In this document: positions 58,321 through 64,000 of the stretch, in pieces
Numbering within the stretch: position 1 is the first letter of the stretch
Layout of the letters: each line of letters begins with the position of its first letter
Assembly (NCBI GenBank): GCA_947000775.1
Contig: CAMQGK010000318.1
Location: 4,948,001-5,012,000, forward strand
Source of the DNA: Pterois miles
Taxonomy: Eukaryota; Chordata; Actinopteri; Perciformes; Scorpaenidae
DNA length: 64,000 nt
Direction of reading: 5' to 3'
Position numbers and translations under genes: made by a program
Notes under the pieces: generated by a model
What the model saw: only the letters and a program-made list of their open reading frames with translations
Databases searched by the model: none
What the model was told of the DNA's origin: nothing

Positions 58321-59058
58321 ATTGTGTTGTTTTATTTGCATTGAAATGTTAAGTACGTGTACCAGACGGACGTCCCAGCTTTATAAAGATATCAGAAGTG
58401 TTCTTTAGAGACTTGGATATAAAGACATGATCAGGCCTTTTTGCAACATGACTGGGCAAAAAGTATTTTAAGTGCCATCACTCTGACATACTGTAGTGCC
58501 CTTACAAGAGTGTTTTACTGTTTACTGACATTTCAGGTGACTATCAAAGGGCACTTCATCATCTGGTTTCAATCTCTAAATTACAAATGCCAGATGATGC
58601 AGTGTTGCATAGTGATGACCATTAAGAATTGATTTTAATGTTTAGTTTAGCCTGTACAAAACAAAAAAAAAAGCCATCCTTTCAAGTCCTACATCCAAAC
58701 ATCACACAAAATTAATCAAAAATCATTTAAAAATCAATTCAAAATGGGGCTAACTTGAACGCATCTGGGGATTTGTGGAAATCTTCACACTGACCCAGTG
58801 TTTTTTGCCAAGGACAACTGTGGGAAAGGAGATAGTTCAGCTTATATATCCAATGCTAGTGCACAGAGGTGTCCCCAGCCAGAGAGGTAATGCAGCCAAG
58901 CCCAATGATATAGGACTCGCCACACTCCCAGAGGGAGCTGCAGCTCTCTTAATCCAACAAAGTGAACTTCATAAGTTTCACAAAGAAAGAGGATTGTTGT
59001 ACTGGATTACATTAGATTATAAAAGCGGACCTTAAAAACTTGTAACCCTGTGCCCAAC
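58321..59058. other. No gene seen
   Basis: No exon or RNA gene. The 86-codon forward frame at 58775-59035 shows no domain. Confidence 0.45.
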
Positions 59059-59932
59059 CCAATGCCATTTCCGTCGCTAATTAGCAAATGTTGGAGCTGC
59101 ACGGTGTTGCAGTGGTTAGCACTGTCACCTCAAGAGGGTCGTAGGTTCGAAACTGGCTCGCGGCACTCCTGTGTGGAGTTTGCATGTTCTCCACGTTAGC
59201 GTGGGTTTTCTCTGGGTTCTCCAGCTTCCTCCCATAGTCCAAAGACATGCAGGGTAGGTTAATTGTTGTCTCTAATCTTCCCATAGGTGTGAATGAGCGT
59301 GAATGGTAGTCAGTCTCTATGTGTCAGCACTGTGACAGCCTGGCGATCTGTCCAGGGTGTACCCCGCCTTCACCAAATGTCAGCTGGGATCGTCTCTGGC
59401 CCCAACTGAGATAAACGGTTGCAGATAATGAATGGACAGATAGCAAATGTTGGCATGTTACACGCTGGTGAACACGGCAAACACGACCTGACAGCTCCAA
59501 TGGAGTGAAGCTAAAACATCTCACGCAAACTGAAATGTCAACCTGATGTATTTTCAAGTGTTTATTTTTTCTGATGAGTTTGGTTTTAATTAGATATTTG
59601 ATGTTTTAGAAAGGGGGTGAGATTGATTGGCAGATGTGACAATGTGCTCGGCTCGCAATTGGTTTGGAACGTTGACCTCGATACCACAGCTCCACCTGCC
59701 GATCACTGCTGGCTCCAAAACCTCAAGATGGAAGCTCCCTTAAACGGGACATTTTGGCTTCACTTCTGTACAGTGGGAGAGGGGTGGGCAAAGAAAAGTG
59801 GGGACGCATTGTCCATCTTTATTTACAGTATATGCTTAACACCTGTATGTTAGCATAGTTGTTAGCACACTGATGTAAAGTACAAGCAAAGTACAGCCTC
59901 ACACAGCTGCTAGCATGGCTGTAGACTCTTAT
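59059..59932 (+). repeat. Older repeats, split by a SINE-like insertion
   Basis: The stretch GCTAATTAGCAAATGTTGG (59076-59094) continues after the insertion as CATGTTACACGCTGGTGAAC ACGG (59454 on), matching the 8340-8870 family around its AGCATGCGAACACTCTAAAC landmark. A different repeat interrupts at about 59600-59850 (CTCAAGATGGAAGCTCCCTT, GGACATTTTGGCTTCACTTC, TTTATTTACAGTATATGCTT), which I recognise from fish DNA. The family resumes at 59850-59930 with AGTACAGCCTCACACAGCTG and GCTAGCATGGCTGTAGACTC. The last part aligns with 8838-8866. Confidence 0.65.
59095..59440 (+). mobile_element. SINE-like retroposon with 13-bp target duplication
   Basis: The 346-bp insertion begins AGCTGCACGGTGTTGCAGTG and has an A-box-like GTGGTTAGCACTG and a B-box-like GGTTCGAAACT (59144-59154). 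The body then shares long blocks with 30800-31110 (GTGTGGAGTTTGCATGTTCT, AGTCCAAAGACATGCAGG, CTGTCCAGGGTGTACCCC, GTCAGCTGGGATCG) and ends GTTGCAGATAATGAATGGAC. The 13-bp TAGCAAATGTTGG is present directly before (59082-59094) and after (59441-59453) it. That is a perfect target-site duplication, as made by LINE-type target-primed reverse transcription. It encodes no protein. Confidence 0.92.
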
Positions 59933-60954
59933 GCTTACTTTCAATGCTGTCTTGAAGTCGTACATTACACTTTTTGAGCTGGGTCATATTGTGCACTCTC
60001 ACTTTGTAGTGTACAGGACGTCTTGTCCTTGTACCCCTGCATCAGTGTGTCTCTGTAAAAATGTCTCTGATAGGTTCAGTATTTCTGTACATTTATCATG
60101 CTCAGTGGTGACAGTCTCTTTAATTCAAATTTTGAAATTTAATTACGTTAGACTGATGGAGTTTGGGGTGGCAGCAGTCGTGGGTATGTAGGCGTGAAGA
60201 CCCAACCACACATGGCTCCACAATAATGAGTCGAAGCAGGCCATCAGTGGGTGTGGTGTGAAAGTGCTGAGCAGGGAGAGTGAAGGTGAGCCCCACAGGA
60301 CTCATTTGAGAGGAACGTGGTGCTGAGAGCAGCTTAGAAGCCACGTGAAAAAAAAAAAAAAAAATCACAATTGCACATAATTACAGCTTGAGAACTGTGG
60401 GCAAAGGAGCTCTTTATCTGCCTATATTGGCTCAGCACTCCACTGTGTCTCTAATTACTACTCTCCTGCTTGTGCATATCGCTTTCTGCGCCAGTTGCCA
60501 TATATTGTTGAGACGTGCACAAGGCATACCTTCAGTCCTCTACCGCTTTGAAAACTGAACAGTTTTGAAACTAAAAGGCTTTGTTTTGTTTGCCCACAAC
60601 TGATACTCATGGATTTCCCATATCTGTCCCACCTGCAACATTCTAGATATATCTATCGCAGGTTTGCTTTATTTTGTGTGTATCTAGAATACAGCAGTCT
60701 GTGCTTCCACAGCCGTGGCAAGGGCTTTGATTCCCACTGCAAGCATTGGTGCTAAAAATGTCCGCCCATACATCTCCACAAAGCACTTTAGGCAAAGCCA
60801 TCCACCACATGCGGGGACATGTTAAGCTCTGAGGAAAAGAAGAGTCCATATAGAGTGTGTGTGGTCGGTATATGTGTGTGGCGGTGTGTTCATGTGTAAT
60901 TCAGCCCAGTTTCTGTGTCCTAATGTGTACTGTCATTTGGATTTGGATTGCTCA
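59933..60954. other. No gene seen
   Basis: No supported gene or repeat, apart from an A17 run near 60348-60364. Confidence 0.5.
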
Positions 60955-61085
60955 GGACTGAAGGAAGCACAATATTGAGTGTGAAGTTGTTTGGATGAGC
61001 CGCTCTGGAGAAAGTTGCAAGCAACGACACCGGAGGCCGAGCAATTGACCCGATTCAAGCGAGCACTGCACTGGTCTTACAGTAA
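60955..61085 (+). repeat. Repeat fragment, related to 53040-53160
   Basis: It shares GTGTGAAGT, GTTTGGATGAGC and an adjacent CACTGCACTGG/CACTCCACGGG phrase with the block at 53040-53160, though the order of the two parts differs between the copies. Short and diverged. Confidence 0.5.
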
Positions 61086-63220
61086 ATTATGAAGGTGAAA
61101 TCCAGAACAGTGATAACTGGAATATTTGTCAAGGTTAACTATAGAAAAAGTCAATGTTGACATCAAGCAGGAGACCCTTCGACTTTTTAAGTATTCAACC
61201 AAAAGTACAATCTTTTCCTCTCCCTATCCAGATGCGTTAGCAGCTTAAATTTAAAGGGGATGCATGATGCAAACCCCAGTCACCAGCATTAAAGTCCTGT
61301 GCTTTGAGCATCCACCCATCTCCCCTAAACCTGTCATTAAACTTCTCTAGTAGAATTTTTTTCCTGAATTGGAAAACACTGTCCTGTTGATATGCTTACA
61401 ACTTTCTCATTTCTAAAAACAATAAGATATGGCTTCACTTTACTCCACTTGTTTTCTCTGCTTTACATTTGCTGCCTGACAAGGCAGACGCTCCTTTTTA
61501 CCGCACTAGATTCCTAATGAGATTAGTTTTATCCTTCAGCATGACCTACCGCTATCAGCACATTATCCCAATATTACGGCAATAGTTAACAGTTCCCAGT
61601 TTTTATGTAAGTGACAGCCGTGTGATACTGCAGTCTATAGTTTGAAAGATTTATTCAAGCCCATTTAATGTGGTTACTTGATAAACTGTGCGTGTGTTTG
61701 TTACTATCGATGAACTTTCTTTATTCACTCTATTGATATGTGACTTACTGCTTTTCTTATCCATCAGATTTTTCCCCCCTTTGGTGTCGCTTTGTCATCG
61801 TTTTCCCTGTCTAATGTTACTCTGACCCATTTGCTCCTTTCACAGCAAAATCCAATATTTGCAGATACGCTCCCTGCCTCAGCCTCTGTAAATATGTTTT
61901 CAAAATCCTATTGATGTGTTTTTTTTCTCTCTGTGCAAATGGAAGGCTTGTAATTAGATTGATTATTTTAATACATCTAGACAGAATCAAACCCTCCCGC
62001 AAAAGCAACTCAAATTCAGAAGTCATAAGCTATAGTAAAGAGTTTCCTGGTTCTGTGCCATGTATGCAGACCTTCGAGACAATATTTCTATCGAATACAA
62101 ACTTAACATTATGCATGCAGCAGTGTTGAATGAATAATGTGCGTGCCTTTGGTCTCCGTTCCTCTTCTGATCCAAGGCGTTAGTGACATAAATCCATCTG
62201 TCGCTTGATGGAAGAAAATGTAAATTTTGGAGCCCTTTGCATATCATGTCTAATTGGCTTCGGTCTTCAAACAGCTCTGCCTTTTAGATCAATCTTTATC
62301 AGATGGATAGTCTGGCCCCCTCATTTAATAACCCTCTATCAGATCCCAAATGGACAGCATAATATCACCACACACCCATGAAAATTTGCATCTAAACAAT
62401 CTTGGAAACTCATCAGCTCATTGGTTTGACGACAGCTAAACCTTGGGGGGCAAATGGCTATTATTATGGTGTTCTGGTGAAGCCAGCAGATATCCGGACC
62501 AAGACTTTGTTTGCTGTGCGTTGCTCATTGTTTACAGTCTGATAAGCAACTTAAGATGAGAGAAGACACCAGTTTACAAGCTAATTTTAAGTCAAGCTGT
62601 TAAGCTGAAACATCACCAGACGATAGCTGTTGGGTTCTGAGATTGCACTTTGGCCAATACATTCTGCCTCTTTTGTCCTCCGTATGGACTGTTTATCTGA
62701 ATTTAACCAATGCCTGTTTGAACATTATTGGTTAATACCACTCATACTACAAATGGAAACCAGAGGGCTTTATTCATATGAATGTAGATTCTGTTTATAG
62801 AGATAAGCATCTAAACAACGAAGCGCTGTGAACTGGAGCCAAATAACATCACCTCCATGTCCCCATACATACAGTGTAAATTGTCTATGTGCACTGAGTC
62901 AACATGAAACTCAAGAGTAATCACTTGTATGAAAGATGAACTTATATTACCTTTAGGAACATGATGAAATGACATGAAACTGATCAGAAATGTTGAAAGA
63001 CAAAAATAGGAACATGTCAATCCTGACATGTTTTGATCTTGTGACTATTGCTTTTCTGAAGTAAAAAGGAAAGGAAATGTTTATTGCAATAAATGGCGCC
63101 ATGTTCACCTATATCCACAGCTTTCAAATGCTCCTCTTTGTCTACTAATACTGTGGGAATACTCTTTTGACGGGACATTCATCAGGCTGAAATGAGCAAT
63201 ATCCTGTACAACACATTACT
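61086..63220. other. No gene seen; repeat-poor, possible conserved DNA
   Basis: About 2.1 kb without recognised repeats. The part 61490-62480 has AT cores typical of homeodomain sites (CTAATGAGATTAGTTTTATC, TTGTAATTAGATTGATTATT, TCAGATGGATAGTCTGGCCC) embedded in balanced sequence. I rate it a candidate conserved non-coding region only. Confidence 0.4.
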
Positions 63221-63224
63221 TAAG

Positions 63225-63360
63225 TTAAGAGCTTTTGCTGTTGTTTGCATCGTTAGCACCATTAGCTGCAAGTCGCATGCTCAGCCATCCCCATGTTGAG
63301 AGGTGAGTGAAGGCGATAGACATGCTCCCAATATCGCATTTAGCACCTTTAAACATTCAG
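63225..63360 (+). repeat. Dispersed repeat, copy 2 (paralogue at 57895-58320)
   Basis: See the earlier copy for the aligned landmarks. Only the right portion is represented here, ending GCATTTAGCACCTTTAAACA. Confidence 0.6.
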
Positions 63361-64000
63361 ATGGCAGATCAGAAACCGCTCTTATGAGTCATTTATCGAA
63401 CAGCCAGGGCACAAGGTCTTGTTGGCAAAAAGATGTGTTGTAAACCCCTTCGGCCAAAGTGTAATTTCAAAAGTGTCTGAACCGAGAAATCAAAAACTTA
63501 ATTCCTCAGTGTTTCTCTAAATTTTATCAGCAACCTCTAAGATGTTGTGCGTGACACACAGGCAAGGGCCAACCACAGTCTCATCCCTAATTTCATTTTT
63601 TAGGTTTTTGGAATTTGAGAATAATTAAATGTAAATTTTAACATCAGTCATAACATGGTAATTATTTCTGGTCATGGTCTGGGTACGTACTGTTCTTGAT
63701 CTGAGGTCTCCTGCAGGGAGTTTCCCATCTCCTTATCACTTTCACAGTGCTCATGCAGGGGGAGCTGGGAAATCTAATATTCCGCTTCATGGTTATGGAG
63801 CAGACCAGGCCACCGCTCATGGTTTAGCAGTCTTTAATTGCATCAGGGAAAACCATGCAATGTACATTTTGCTCCCTAACTCCAACTTATCGAGCGTAAT
63901 GTATATATTAGTGTAGGCAGGTGGGGGTTTCAGTGCAGCTACAGCTGTCAGCATTACTGCAAGGTATGAGAGATTGGAGCAGGGGATCCCCACAGGTATA
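63361..64000. other. No gene seen
   Basis: The window ends in unassigned sequence. An 80-codon forward frame (63674-63916) has no domain. Confidence 0.45.

Overview
This window looks like non-coding nuclear DNA from a teleost fish, probably a spiny-rayed (percomorph) species. The base composition is AT-leaning, there are many long CA/GT microsatellites, and the dispersed repeats are types I know from many fish genomes. These include tRNA-headed SINEs ending in a CCCACTGTGGGACTAATAAA-type 3' end, a Tc1-like transposon with IR/DR ends, hAT-like elements bounded by AGGGCT/AGCCCT, and LINE or SINE tails of GATGGAT units. I found no convincing protein-coding exon, no functional RNA gene, no operon and no CRISPR array. 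The 64 kb is best read as a large intron or an intergenic gene desert. The open frames present are short, have no recognisable domains, or lie in repeats.

Layout. 0-5 kb holds single-copy-looking sequence, one nearly full-length hAT-like element (2011-2735) and one copy of a dispersed repeat (3233-3570). 5-11 kb holds a compound CT/AC/GT microsatellite, a SINE tail fragment, a GT tract, an old dispersed repeat and a 27-bp minisatellite. 11-16 kb is unique sequence followed by a block of old repeats (14.9-16.2 kb). 18.6-24.6 kb holds dispersed repeats and two SINEs of one family. 27-31 kb is a second repeat cluster: two copies of a minisatellite-bearing element, a LINE fragment and a SINE-like insertion nested in one of those copies. 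32.5-35.6 kb holds an element with near-perfect flanking direct repeats and a 617-bp element with long imperfect terminal inverted repeats. 36.6-46.2 kb holds microsatellites, several recognised fish repeats and a third SINE on the minus strand. 46.5-49.5 kb holds a dead Tc1-like transposon cut off on its right side, a short patch resembling a pogo/CENP-B-type DDE transposase, and two further repeats. 50-64 kb is mostly unique, with repeat fragments and a clean SINE-like insertion at 59.1 kb flanked by a perfect 13-bp target-site duplication.

Nothing here works together as a pathway. The signal is a layered record of insertion and decay. The best-supported events are the 13-bp duplication around 59095-59440, the nested insertion near 30.8 kb, the 18-bp direct repeat in the left arm of the Tc1 remnant, and the flanking direct repeats at 32555-33028. 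Several repeat-free stretches (about 7.0-7.3, 22.2-22.5, 37.4-37.8, 56.1-56.8 and 61.5-62.5 kb) are candidates for conserved regulatory DNA, but only a cross-species alignment can show that. I found no evidence for a previously undescribed biological system. Repeat family statements rest on memory of fish repeats and internal comparison, not on a database search.
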